Shown here: positions 6,592 to 13,879 of the stretch, in pieces | Layout: each line of letters begins with the position of its first letter | Position numbering within the stretch: position 1 is the stretch's first letter | Assembly (NCBI GenBank): GCA_027858635.1 | Contig: JAQICG010000232.1 | Location: 1 to 14,119 of the forward strand | Length of the DNA stretch: 14,119 nucleotides | Reading direction: 5' to 3' | From: Gammaproteobacteria bacterium | GTDB lineage: Bacteria > Pseudomonadota > Gammaproteobacteria > SZUA-229 | Translations under genes and position numbers: made by a program | The notes under the pieces: model-generated | The model's input: only the letters and a program-made list of their open reading frames with translations | What the model was told of the DNA's origin: nothing | Databases searched by the model: none

Positions 6592-7614
6592 ATGAGTAAA
6601 ACATTTGATGTTGCAATAGTGGGCGCCACCGGCGCTGTAGGCGAAACCATGCTATCCATTCTGGCTGAGCGTAATTTCCCGGTGGGCAAGGTGTATGCAC
6701 TGGCCAGTAGCCGCTCGGTGGGCAAGCGGGTCGAATTCGGCGATAAGATGCTGGTGGTGAGTGATCTGGCGGAGTTCGATTTTTCCAAAGTGCAAATCGG
6801 CCTGTTTTCCGCGGGTGCCTCCCTTTCTGAAAAGTATGCGCCGATCGCCGCTGCCGCTGGTTGCGTAGTCATTGATAACACCTCGCAGTTTCGTTATGAC
6901 GAAGAGATTCCGCTAATAGTGCCGGAAGTCAATCCGCACGCCATCGCGGGCTATAAAAAACACGGCATTATCGCCAATCCCAACTGCTCCACCATTCAGA
7001 TGCTGGTCGCTCTGAAGCCGATTTATGACGCGGTGGGCATCACCCGTATCAATGTGGCTACCTACCAGGCAGTTTCCGGCACCGGCAAGGAGGCGATTTC
7101 AGAGCTGGCAAGCCAGACGGCGGCGTTGTTGAACGGGCAAACGGCTAAATGTGAGGTATACCCCAAAAAGATCGCCTTTAATGTATTGCCGCAGATCGAT
7201 GTGTTCATGGATAACGGTTACACCAAAGAAGAGATGAAAATGGTCTGGGAAACACGCAAGATTTTCGAAGATGAGGCCATCATGGTCAACCCGACGGCGG
7301 TGCGCGTACCGGTCTTTTATAGTCATTCTGAAGCGATACACATTGAAACGCGTGACAAGATCAGCGTGGAAAGAGTGTTCGAGTTGCTGTCAGCGGCTGA
7401 AGGCGTGACCGTTCTGGATGAGCATAAGGATGGTGGTTATCCCACGGCGGTGACCGAAGGCGTTAACAGCGACCCGGTTTATATAGGGCGTATACGTGAG
7501 GATATTTCTCATGAAAAGGGTATCGATATGTGGGTGGTTTCGGATAATGTCAGAAAGGGCGCGGCATTAAATAGCGTACAAATTGCTGAAATTTTGATAA
7601 AAGAATATTTATAA
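6592..7614 (+). CDS. asd: Aspartate-semialdehyde dehydrogenase
   Basis: Asd reduces aspartyl phosphate to aspartate semialdehyde with NADPH, the branch point to lysine, diaminopimelate, threonine and methionine, and also the substrate of EctB enzymes. The protein has 340 residues, with the Rossmann motif VGATGAVGETM (10-20), the active-site Cys132 in ANPNCSTIQM, YQAVSGTG (158-165, catalytic-site Gln159) and the substrate arginine and general base in VRVPVFYSHSEA (Arg238, His245). It resembles the shorter enzyme type found in Pseudomonas and Gram-positive bacteria rather than the longer Escherichia coli type. The ATG at 6592 follows GGGGA (6581-6585) by six bases. The 138-base upstream gap includes two copies of TTAACAACA (6544-6552 and 6561-6569) and no confident promoter; this gap and the strong ribosome-binding site suggest some independent expression. 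Confidence 0.97.
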   Translation: MSKTFDVAIVGATGAVGETMLSILAERNFPVGKVYALASSRSVGKRVEFGDKMLVVSDLAEFDFSKVQIGLFSAGASLSEKYAPIAAAAGCVVIDNTSQFRYDEEIPLIVPEVNPHAIAGYKKHGIIANPNCSTIQMLVALKPIYDAVGITRINVATYQAVSGTGKEAISELASQTAALLNGQTAKCEVYPKKIAFNVLPQIDVFMDNGYTKEEMKMVWETRKIFEDEAIMVNPTAVRVPVFYSHSEAIHIETRDKISVERVFELLSAAEGVTVLDEHKDGGYPTAVTEGVNSDPVYIGRIREDISHEKGIDMWVVSDNVRKGAALNSVQIAEILIKEYL

Positions 7615-7746
7615 CCTATAGTTAGTCCAGTAAAGTTAATGTGTCTTCTTAAGGTGCATGATTAGAATAACAACAATAAAGGCTGTTGATCGGGAGCGAA
7701 ATGCGGTGAGTTCCTGTGTGAAAAGACCAAATAAAGGGGAAATGCA

Positions 7747-10700
7747 GTGCGTAAATTGATCTTTGCCTTAGCGTTCGGGGCGACATTACTTCCCAGTCAT
7801 GGATTTGCTCTGGGGCTGGGCGAAATTGAAGTCAATTCGGCGTTAAATCAAAAGCTTGCTGCTCGTATAGATCTGCTTTCAGCAGCGCCCGAAGAAGCTG
7901 AATCGTTGCTAATCAGTCTGGCTTCGCGGGAAGAGTTTTTGCGCGCGGGACTGGATCGCCCCATGGTCTTGAGCACGTTGAAATTCGAGACTCGAATTGA
8001 AAACGGTGATGTCTTTGTTGATGTGACTTCGCCCAAACCCATTCGTGAACCCTTTCTGAATTTTTTACTGGAAGTCGACTGGCCTCAGGGTCATTTGATT
8101 CGTGAATACACCCTTTTGCTCGATCCGCCCGTATTCATGGGCCGCCGGGATAGCCAGGCGGCACCCGCTTCGGGCCGTCCTGCCATGCGAACAGCGGACA
8201 GCCGTCCTCAATCGACTGGTACCTCCGTTCCTCCCGTGTCGGCTCCGGCGCCAATGGCTGCTGCAGCCGATGTGTCAAAATCTACGCCGTCGAGAAGTTA
8301 TGCAGCACCAGCAGCACCCGCAACAGAACGGCGTGTGCAGGCGGGTGATACCGCCTGGAGTCTGGCCAATAGCATGAGGCCCAATGCCTCCGTTTCCACT
8401 CAGCAGATGCTGCTGGCGTTGTTACGGGCAAATCCGGGCGCGTTCATAAATGACAATGTCAATGGTCTCAAGCGTGGCTATATTCTGCGTACGCCCGATG
8501 CCGACGATATCAAGGCGGCCAGCAGTGAGGAGGCGAGGGCGATAGTGCGCCGACAGAATGCCATGTGGCGTGAATATCAGCAGTCCTCGGTCAGCGACGA
8601 ACCAGCTTCCGCTCTTAATGATGATTACAGTAAGCCGGAATCCGGCTCTAGCGCAGTTAATAGGGCTGCGAGTAATAATTCCCGTCTCGCTATCGTCAGT
8701 GCTGGCGCCGGTTCTTCTGCAGAGAACGAAAGCAAAAACCCATCCGAGCTGAGCGCCAGTGAATTGCGTGAGCAGCTGGCATTGGCACGCGAACGTGTTG
8801 AGACCGAACGGGTGGAAAAAGAGAATCTGCAGAAGCAGGTAAGCTCTTTAGCCCAGCAAGTGGATGAGATGAAGAGCTTGCTCTCCATCGAAGATGATGC
8901 CTTGGCGGAAATTCAGTCTGTGGGCAGGTCATCCGAAGAGACGAACGCTGTCGATCAAGCCGCGGAAGTCACCGATGAAGAAACGATAACCGAAACCGAT
9001 ACGGAGGTCGGAGCACAGGATACATTGAAGACTGAGGCGGAAGATGAAGCCGCCGAGATTGCTGCTGACGGCGAAGCAGTATTTACAGACGAAGCGTCGG
9101 AGCCGGTTGCGGTGGTCGCTCCGGATACCGAGGTCATGATGGATGAAGCGGCACCGGCTGAGTCTGATTATGTCCAGAAGAAAGACACAAGCCTGATGGG
9201 TACCCTGCTCGACAACAGAATGCTGCTGGGTGGCCTGTTGTTACTGTTGCTGATTATCGGTGCTCTCGCCTACCTGATTAAGCGTCGTCGCAATAACGCC
9301 TCCAATGAAGCTGAAGAATCCGGCAATGGCGGGGCTTTTGCAGCCGGCGAGGAAAATGCACTGGAAGATGTTGCTGACACCATTGACGCTGAATCGATTG
9401 ACGAGGTAGTGAACGATGAAGATGTAAAAGCGTCCATGGCCGAGGCGGAATTGAAAGAAGAAGAGTTTGATGCCGAAGCGACCATGAGTCTACCTTCGGA
9501 TACCGATACTGCCGTGACCAGCGCGAATGTGTTGCAGGCTGAAGAGCCGGAAGAAGAACAGGATGATGTGCTGGCAGAGGCCGATGTCTATCTGGCTTAT
9601 GGGATTTATCAGCAGGCGGAAGAGCTGCTGGAAGCGGCGATTGCAGAGCATCCGGACAAGGACTCATACCGGGTCAAGCTGGCAGAGACCTATTTTGCGG
9701 GCAAGAATGCCGAAGCCTTCGAGAAGCTGGGTGTAGAGATGAAGCAGCGCCTGGGTAATGAAGAGAGCCCGGCCTGGATCAAAGTAGCGGCAATGGGCAA
9801 AGAGCTTTGTCCTGATGCCGAGGTATTCCAGCAGGCCGATCTGGATGTTGATCTGGACATTAATGACCTGATGCCCAAATCACCTGAACCCATGGATTTT
9901 GATCTGGGTGAGATTGATAACGGCGGCGCGGATGAAAGTGTACCCGAGCTGGATATGGACTTTGATGCGCCGCTGGATGAGCCGAGCGAAGAGACCGGCT
10001 TCGATCTACCCTCTCTGGAAGAGACGCCCGACGAACTCGAATTTGATCTAAGTGAAACCGATGCATTAGAAGAAACTCCGGCAGAAACTTCTGCTCCGCA
10101 TGAGACGCCTGACGAACTCGAATTTGATCTGAGTGAAACCGATGCTTTAGAAGAAGCTTCGGCAGAAACATCTGCTCTGGAAGACCCGGAAGCGCCTGAG
10201 GCGCTGGTCGAACTTGAGTTTGATATGAGTGAAGCAGCCACTGAGGAAGCAGCCACTGAGGAAGCAGAGACAGAGAACGCAGCGACAGAACTCTCTAGTG
10301 ATGATGACGAAGAAGAGGAATTCTCACTCGATATTGAAGCTTCAGAACTTGATCTGGAAGATTCAGCTGAAACCGATGAAGCAGATCTGGATTTTGATAT
10401 CTCCATGGATGCCGAAACTGAAACTGAAACTGAAGAAGCCGCACCGGTTAACAAGACTGAAGAAAAAGATGACGAGCTGGACACGGACTTCAGTACGGAT
10501 ATGTCGGACGAAGCCGCACCGATCAGCAAGACGGAAGAAGATGACGCGCTAGACACGGAATTTGGCCTGGATATGTCGGAAAAAGCTGACGTGGAGAGCG
10601 AAGAGGGCGAGTTTGACCTTTCCGCCGAAGCCGCTGACTATGATCTTTCGGTTGACGAGGATCTGGAGGGTATGGATCTGTCAGAGCCATTGGATGCGGA

Positions 10701-10848
10701 TGAGATCAACACCAAGCTGGATCTGGCCAGAGCCTATCTGGATATGGGCGACCATGAAGGCGCGCGGGATATCCTCGAAGAAGTAGTGGAAGGCGGCAAT
10801 GCCGAGCAGAAGAAGGAAGCAGAAGATTTAATGGCACAGGCAGGTTAG
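7747..10848 (+). CDS. fimV: FimV-type peptidoglycan-binding polar hub protein
   Basis: FimV is an inner-membrane protein that binds peptidoglycan and organises type IV pilus assembly, twitching and cell-pole signalling. The 1033-residue product shows the full family plan: signal peptide (1 to about 22) followed by LGLGEIEVNSALNQKLAARI; a conserved periplasmic FimV domain to about 135; a proline/alanine-rich linker; a LysM-like domain (about 194-251); a coiled coil (about 333-380); an acidic linker; one transmembrane helix (about 492-512) ended by KRRR; then a very acidic cytoplasmic part with TPR helices at about 613-670 and the C-terminal FimV TPR-like domain at about 987-1031. The start is GTG at 7747, seven bases from GGGGA; an out-of-frame ATG at 7742 stops after five codons. 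Position between asd and truA is the known fimV locus. Residues 759-945 contain internal repeats. A strong terminator follows. Confidence 0.96.
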   Translation: MRKLIFALAFGATLLPSHGFALGLGEIEVNSALNQKLAARIDLLSAAPEEAESLLISLASREEFLRAGLDRPMVLSTLKFETRIENGDVFVDVTSPKPIREPFLNFLLEVDWPQGHLIREYTLLLDPPVFMGRRDSQAAPASGRPAMRTADSRPQSTGTSVPPVSAPAPMAAAADVSKSTPSRSYAAPAAPATERRVQAGDTAWSLANSMRPNASVSTQQMLLALLRANPGAFINDNVNGLKRGYILRTPDADDIKAASSEEARAIVRRQNAMWREYQQSSVSDEPASALNDDYSKPESGSSAVNRAASNNSRLAIVSAGAGSSAENESKNPSELSASELREQLALARERVETERVEKENLQKQVSSLAQQVDEMKSLLSIEDDALAEIQSVGRSSEETNAVDQAAEVTDEETITETDTEVGAQDTLKTEAEDEAAEIAADGEAVFTDEASEPVAVVAPDTEVMMDEAAPAESDYVQKKDTSLMGTLLDNRMLLGGLLLLLLIIGALAYLIKRRRNNASNEAEESGNGGAFAAGEENALEDVADTIDAESIDEVVNDEDVKASMAEAELKEEEFDAEATMSLPSDTDTAVTSANVLQAEEPEEEQDDVLAEADVYLAYGIYQQAEELLEAAIAEHPDKDSYRVKLAETYFAGKNAEAFEKLGVEMKQRLGNEESPAWIKVAAMGKELCPDAEVFQQADLDVDLDINDLMPKSPEPMDFDLGEIDNGGADESVPELDMDFDAPLDEPSEETGFDLPSLEETPDELEFDLSETDALEETPAETSAPHETPDELEFDLSETDALEEASAETSALEDPEAPEALVELEFDMSEAATEEAATEEAETENAATELSSDDDEEEEFSLDIEASELDLEDSAETDEADLDFDISMDAETETETEEAAPVNKTEEKDDELDTDFSTDMSDEAAPISKTEEDDALDTEFGLDMSEKADVESEEGEFDLSAEAADYDLSVDEDLEGMDLSEPLDADEINTKLDLARAYLDMGDHEGARDILEEVVEGGNAEQKKEAEDLMAQAG
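10021..10182 (+). repeat. Two tandem 81-bp repeats inside fimV
   Basis: Two adjacent units, 10021-10101 and 10102-10182, are about 89% identical by my count (9 differences in 81). They encode a 27-residue acidic unit beginning ETPDELEFDLSETDALEE. A third, shorter and more divergent relative follows at about 10189-10230 (ALVELEFDMSEA). The phase is preserved, so copy number can vary without a frameshift. Confidence 0.85.
10231..10260 (+). repeat. Perfect 15-bp tandem repeat inside fimV
   Basis: GAAGCAGCCACTGAG occurs twice head to tail (10231-10245, 10246-10260), with a degenerate third unit after it. It encodes EAATE repeats. A hexamer run GAAACT x3 lies nearby at 10414-10431. Both are in frame and slippage-prone. 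Confidence 0.85.
10435..10581 (+). repeat. Second tandem repeat family inside fimV (75 bp)
   Basis: Units starting at 10435 and 10510 encode EAAPVNKTEEKDDELDTDF and EAAPISKTEEDDALDTEF, each ending in a DMS-(D/E) segment. The second unit is one codon shorter. This family is distinct from the 27-residue repeat upstream and also keeps the reading frame. Confidence 0.75.
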
Positions 10849-10907
10849 TCCGGGATTCGTTCCCTGTTAAAGTTAAGACTTCGAAACAACGGGCTTCTCG
10901 TTTAAAA

Positions 10908-10940
10908 TAAAAACGGCATCTATTTAAGATGCCGTTTTTA
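10908..10940 (+). terminator. Rho-independent terminator after fimV
   Basis: A perfect 13-bp stem (10908-10920 with 10928-10940) surrounds the 7-base loop TATTTAA. The core is ACGGCATC/GATGCCGT and the 3' side runs into GTTTTTATT. The A-run on the 5' side makes it potentially bidirectional. It starts 60 bases after the fimV stop and should separate fimV from truA transcription. Confidence 0.9.
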
Positions 10941-10962
10941 TTGGTGTATTTAAATAAAAGCA

Positions 10963-11126
10963 TTCACCGCAGAGACGCGGAGGCGCAGAGAAAACCTTTT
11001 TGGTTGTAAATGCATACGATCTATTTCGGTTCATGTTTTTATGTAGGTGCGAATGAATTCGCACCTACAAGGTTTAATGGCAATAGATTGAAGGTTTTCT
11101 CTGCGCCTCCGCGCCTCTGCGGTGAA
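10963..11126. repeat. Long inverted repeat (composite repeat element) between fimV and truA
   Basis: The arms 10963-10998 and 11091-11126 are 36 bp each and complementary with a single mismatch. The outer end reads TTCACCGCAGAGACGCGGAG on the left. The 92-base centre contains a second, unrelated palindrome (11042-11069) and a weaker 7-bp pairing (ATCTATT 11019-11025 with AATAGAT 11082-11088). I recall similar CACCGCAGAGACGC... repeats dispersed in several bacterial genomes, but cannot verify this here. No coding capacity is present, so it resembles a MITE- or REPIN-like non-autonomous element. AAAAG occurs just outside both ends (10956-10960 and 11127-11131), but the left copy is offset by two bases, so a target duplication is unproven. 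Confidence 0.8.
11042..11069. repeat. 28-bp palindrome nested in the larger inverted repeat
   Basis: TGTAGGTGCGAAT (11042-11054) pairs perfectly with ATTCGCACCTACA (11057-11069) across two bases. The TGTAGGTGCGAA...TTCGCACCTACA pattern resembles a REP-type palindrome family that I recall from gammaproteobacteria. Its placement inside another repeat suggests one element inserted in or joined to the other. Confidence 0.75.
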
Positions 11127-11173
11127 AAAAGGTTTTAGTCACCATATACAAATTCAAGTCAGAACAATTCAAA

Positions 11174-11965
11174 ATGACAACATCACGCATCGCCATCGGC
11201 ATTGAATATAATGGCAGCCATTTTAATGGCTGGCAGATTCAGGCGCGCGATGCCCGCACCGTTCAGCATGAAGTACAGCAGGCGCTGAGTAAGATTGCGG
11301 TGCATCCGGTGAGTCTGATCTGTGCCGGGCGCACCGATACCGGGGTGCATGCCACGGCGCAGGTGGCGCATTTTGATACCACCGCCGAGCGCGAGCTCAA
11401 GGCCTGGGTGATGGGCGGGAACAGTCATCTGCCTGAAGATGTCAGCATTATATGGGCGAAAAATGTCGACGAAAATTTCAGCGCGCGCTTCAGCGCAACC
11501 CGGCGCAGCTATCGCTATGTGATTTTGAATCGACTCGCCAGAACCGCGATACACAGCAAACAGGTGACCTGGATTTACGATGCCCTGGATGTCGCGCTCA
11601 TGCACGAAGCGGCGCAGGCGCTGTTGGGCGAACAGGATTTTTCCGCCTTCCGTTCGTCCAAATGCCAGGCCAGTCATGCGCGCCGAATCATGAACTCCAT
11701 TCATATCTTCCGCGAAGGTGAGTATATTTATCTGGACATCTGCGCCAATGCTTTTCTGCACCACATGGTGCGTAATCTGGTCGGCTCATTGCTGATGATC
11801 GGCAGGGGCGAGCGGCCGGTAAGCTGGATGGGGGAACTGCTGAAATTGAAAGACCGGACTCAGGCCGGACCCACTGCGACAGCGGCAGGGCTGTATCTGG
11901 TTGCGGTACAATACCCGCAGGAATATGGCCTGCCATCGACCGGTTTTTTGCCGCGATTTGCTTAA
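11174..11965 (+). CDS. truA: tRNA pseudouridine(38-40) synthase
   Basis: TruA isomerises uridines 38, 39 and 40 in the anticodon arm of many tRNAs, supporting accurate decoding. The protein has 263 residues, within the normal range. The N-terminal IGIEYNGSHFNGWQIQ (8-23) is the family hallmark, and AGRTDTGVHATAQVAHF contains the catalytic aspartate, Asp55. RSYRYVILNR and FLHHMVRNLVGSLL, further family blocks lining the active site, are present. The ATG at 11174 gives the canonical start but has no strong ribosome-binding site, so expression may be modest. The gene is isolated from fimV by a terminator and repeat element, but no clear promoter is visible in the 47 bases between the repeat and the ATG. 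trpF starts 34 bases downstream and is probably cotranscribed. Confidence 0.97.
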   Translation: MTTSRIAIGIEYNGSHFNGWQIQARDARTVQHEVQQALSKIAVHPVSLICAGRTDTGVHATAQVAHFDTTAERELKAWVMGGNSHLPEDVSIIWAKNVDENFSARFSATRRSYRYVILNRLARTAIHSKQVTWIYDALDVALMHEAAQALLGEQDFSAFRSSKCQASHARRIMNSIHIFREGEYIYLDICANAFLHHMVRNLVGSLLMIGRGERPVSWMGELLKLKDRTQAGPTATAAGLYLVAVQYPQEYGLPSTGFLPRFA

Positions 11966-11996
11966 CTGCAGGATAACTTTGCTTAACTACAGGATA
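11957..11996 (+). repeat. 19-bp tandem duplication at the truA-trpF junction
   Basis: TTTGCTTAACTGCAGGATA (11957-11975) recurs at 11978-11996 with one change (G to A), a 21-base period. Each copy contains TTAA and CAGGA. The first copy covers the truA stop; the AGGA of the second lies five bases before the trpF ATG and acts as its ribosome-binding site. Confidence 0.85.
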
Positions 11997-11999
11997 TTT

Positions 12000-12635
12000 A
12001 TGCCTTATACGCGTGTTAAAGTATGCGGGATTACCCGAACAGAAGATGCGCTGCACGCGGCGGCTGAAGGCGTGGATGCCATTGGTCTGGTTTTCTATCC
12101 GAAAAGCCCGCGTTTTGTCAGCGCCAGTCAGGCCGCCGATATCTGCCGGGGTCTACCGGCATTTGTCACCAGCGTGGCGCTGTTCAAAGATGCCGATGCC
12201 GAAACGGTGCAGCAGCTGCTGGAACAGGTGCCGGTCGATCTATTGCAATTTCACGGCAGTGAGAGCGCCGAATACTGCCGTCAGTTTGGTCGCCCCTATA
12301 TCAAGGCATTGGGGATGGCGGGTGAATCGGTAGTGCCGAAGCGGGTTGAGGCCTATCACGATGCCCGCGGCCTGTTGCTGGATGGTCATGCACCGGGGGC
12401 AGCCGGGGGTAGCGGTGAGAGTTTTGAATGGAGTCTGATCCCCGCTGATGTGGACTATCCGCTGATACTGGCGGGCGGGCTTGATGCAACCAACGTGGCC
12501 GAGGCGATCAGGATCGTGCGCCCCTATGCCATTGATGTCAGCAGTGGCGTGGAAAGCGACAAGGGCATCAAAGATGCCGCGCTGGTGACGGCATTTATGA
12601 ACAGGGTGAGACAGGTTAATCGTGAAACCAACTGA
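12000..12635 (+). CDS. trpF: Phosphoribosylanthranilate isomerase
   Basis: TrpF converts phosphoribosylanthranilate to carboxyphenylamino-deoxyribulose phosphate, a cytoplasmic step of tryptophan synthesis. The protein has 211 residues, the usual size for a stand-alone TrpF. The catalytic general base Cys9 lies in KVCGIT and the general acid Asp128 in LLLDGHAPGAAGGSG; FYPKSPR (32-38), LQFHG, LAGG (157-160) and DVSSGVE (179-185, phosphate binding) are all present. I start the gene at the ATG at 12000, five bases after AGGA; the open frame extends upstream to 11901, but that part overlaps truA and is not TrpF-like. It stops 23 bases before trpB. Its location directly after truA is shared with Pseudomonas. 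Confidence 0.97.
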   Translation: MPYTRVKVCGITRTEDALHAAAEGVDAIGLVFYPKSPRFVSASQAADICRGLPAFVTSVALFKDADAETVQQLLEQVPVDLLQFHGSESAEYCRQFGRPYIKALGMAGESVVPKRVEAYHDARGLLLDGHAPGAAGGSGESFEWSLIPADVDYPLILAGGLDATNVAEAIRIVRPYAIDVSSGVESDKGIKDAALVTAFMNRVRQVNRETN

Positions 12636-12658
12636 AAAATCAACAGGCACAGGCGAGA

Positions 12659-13879
12659 ATGAGCGACAAAAAAGACAGTATTGATTATTCCAGCATGCCC
12701 GATGAGCGCGGGCACTTTGGGGTGTATGGCGGCTGCTTTGCCTCGGAAACGCTGATGCAGGCCCTCGATGAGTTAAAAGAGGCTTATCACAGTGCGATGA
12801 GCGATGCCGATTTTCAGGCACAGTTTGATGCCGACCTGGCGCACTATGTCGGTCGCCCCAGTCCGCTCTATCACGCCGAACGCCTGTCCAGAGAGACCGG
12901 CGGCGCGCAAATTTATCTCAAGCGCGAAGACCTCAATCACACCGGCGCGCACAAAATCAACAACACCATCGGCCAGGCCCTGCTGGCCAGAGCCATGGGC
13001 AAAAAGCGCGTCATCGCTGAAACCGGTGCCGGCCAGCACGGCGTGGCCACCGCGACCGTGGCGGCCCGCTTTGGCATGGAGTGTGTGGTTTACATGGGCG
13101 CCGAAGACATCGTGCGTCAGGCCCCCAATGTCTATCGCATGAAGTTGCTGGGTGCCACGGTTGTGCCGGTAAATTCGGGTTCAAAAACGCTGAAAGATGC
13201 GCTCAACGAAGCCATGCGCGACTGGGTCACCAATGTGGACGACACCTTTTATATTATCGGCACGGTGGCCGGGCCGCACCCTTACCCGGCCATGGTGCGC
13301 GATTTTCAAGCGGTCATCGGTCGCGAAGCCCGCCAGCAGATACAGCAGCAGAGCGGGCGACTACCCGATGCGCTGGTGGCCTGTATCGGTGGCGGCTCAA
13401 ACGCCATCGGCCTGTTCCATCCCTTTCTGGCGGATGAATCGGTACAAATGTACGGTGTCGAAGCCGCAGGTGAGGGCATCGAAACCGGCCATCATGCCGC
13501 GCCTTTATGTGCCGGCAAGCCGGGCGTGCTGCACGGCAATCGCACCTACCTGATGGAAGACGCCGACGGCCAGATCACCGAAACCCATTCGGTCTCGGCC
13601 GGTCTGGATTAACCCGGCGTCGGACCCGAGCACGCCTTGCTGAAAGACATTGGCCGCGTCAACTATGATTCGGTGACCGACGAAGAGGCGCTGAAAGCCT
13701 TTCATCAGCTAACCCGTATCGAAGGTATCATTCCGGCGCTGGAATCCAGTCACGCCGTGGCCTATGGCATCAAGCTGGCGGCGCGGATGTCGCCGCAACA
13801 AACCATCATCATTAATTTATCGGGACGCGGCGACAAGGACATCAACACCGTCGCCGGGCTGGAAGGTATTGAGCTATGA
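12659..13879 (+). pseudogene. trpB: Tryptophan synthase beta chain with an in-frame TAA stop
   Basis: TrpB joins indole, channelled from TrpA, to serine using PLP to make tryptophan. The full frame of 406 sense codons is broken only by TAA at codon 318 (13610-13612). The first 317 residues carry Lys99 (PLP Schiff base, in HTGAHKINN), Glu121 (ETGAGQHGVATA) and GGGSN (244-248). The frame resumes after the stop as PGVGPEHALLKDIGR and continues to SSHAVAYGI and NLSGRGDKD, whose serine (codon 388) contacts the PLP ring nitrogen. Homologs have Tyr, less often Phe, at the stop position (GLDYPGVGPEH), so one base change explains it. Truncation would remove 88 conserved residues and should inactivate the enzyme. 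Intact downstream sequence means either a very recent mutation or a sequencing error. The start ATG follows GGCGAG closely. Confidence 0.9.
13610..13612 (+). other. Premature TAA codon within trpB
   Basis: The codon after SVSAGLD is TAA, followed in the same frame by CCC GGC GTC GGA (PGVG). TAT or TAC to TAA is a single transversion. TAA also serves as the normal stop of leuB, asd and truA in this window, so a reassigned TAA code is not supported. Confidence 0.95.

Noticed and set aside
9690..10556. Long serine-rich open frame (288 codons) on the minus strand inside fimV
   Set aside because: It mirrors the GAA/GAT-rich acidic repeats of FimV, which read as Ser-rich codons on the other strand. 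It has no start signal, and FimV on the plus strand is unambiguous.
11901..11999. Upstream extension of trpF
   Set aside because: The frame stays open back to 11901 but overlaps truA, and the added residues are not TrpF-like; the ATG at 12000 has AGGA at the right distance.
12659..13879. TAA in trpB as evidence of a recoded genetic code or programmed readthrough
   Set aside because: TAA ends leuB, asd and truA normally in the same window, and no readthrough-stimulating context or selenocysteine/pyrrolysine signal (which use TGA/TAG) is present.
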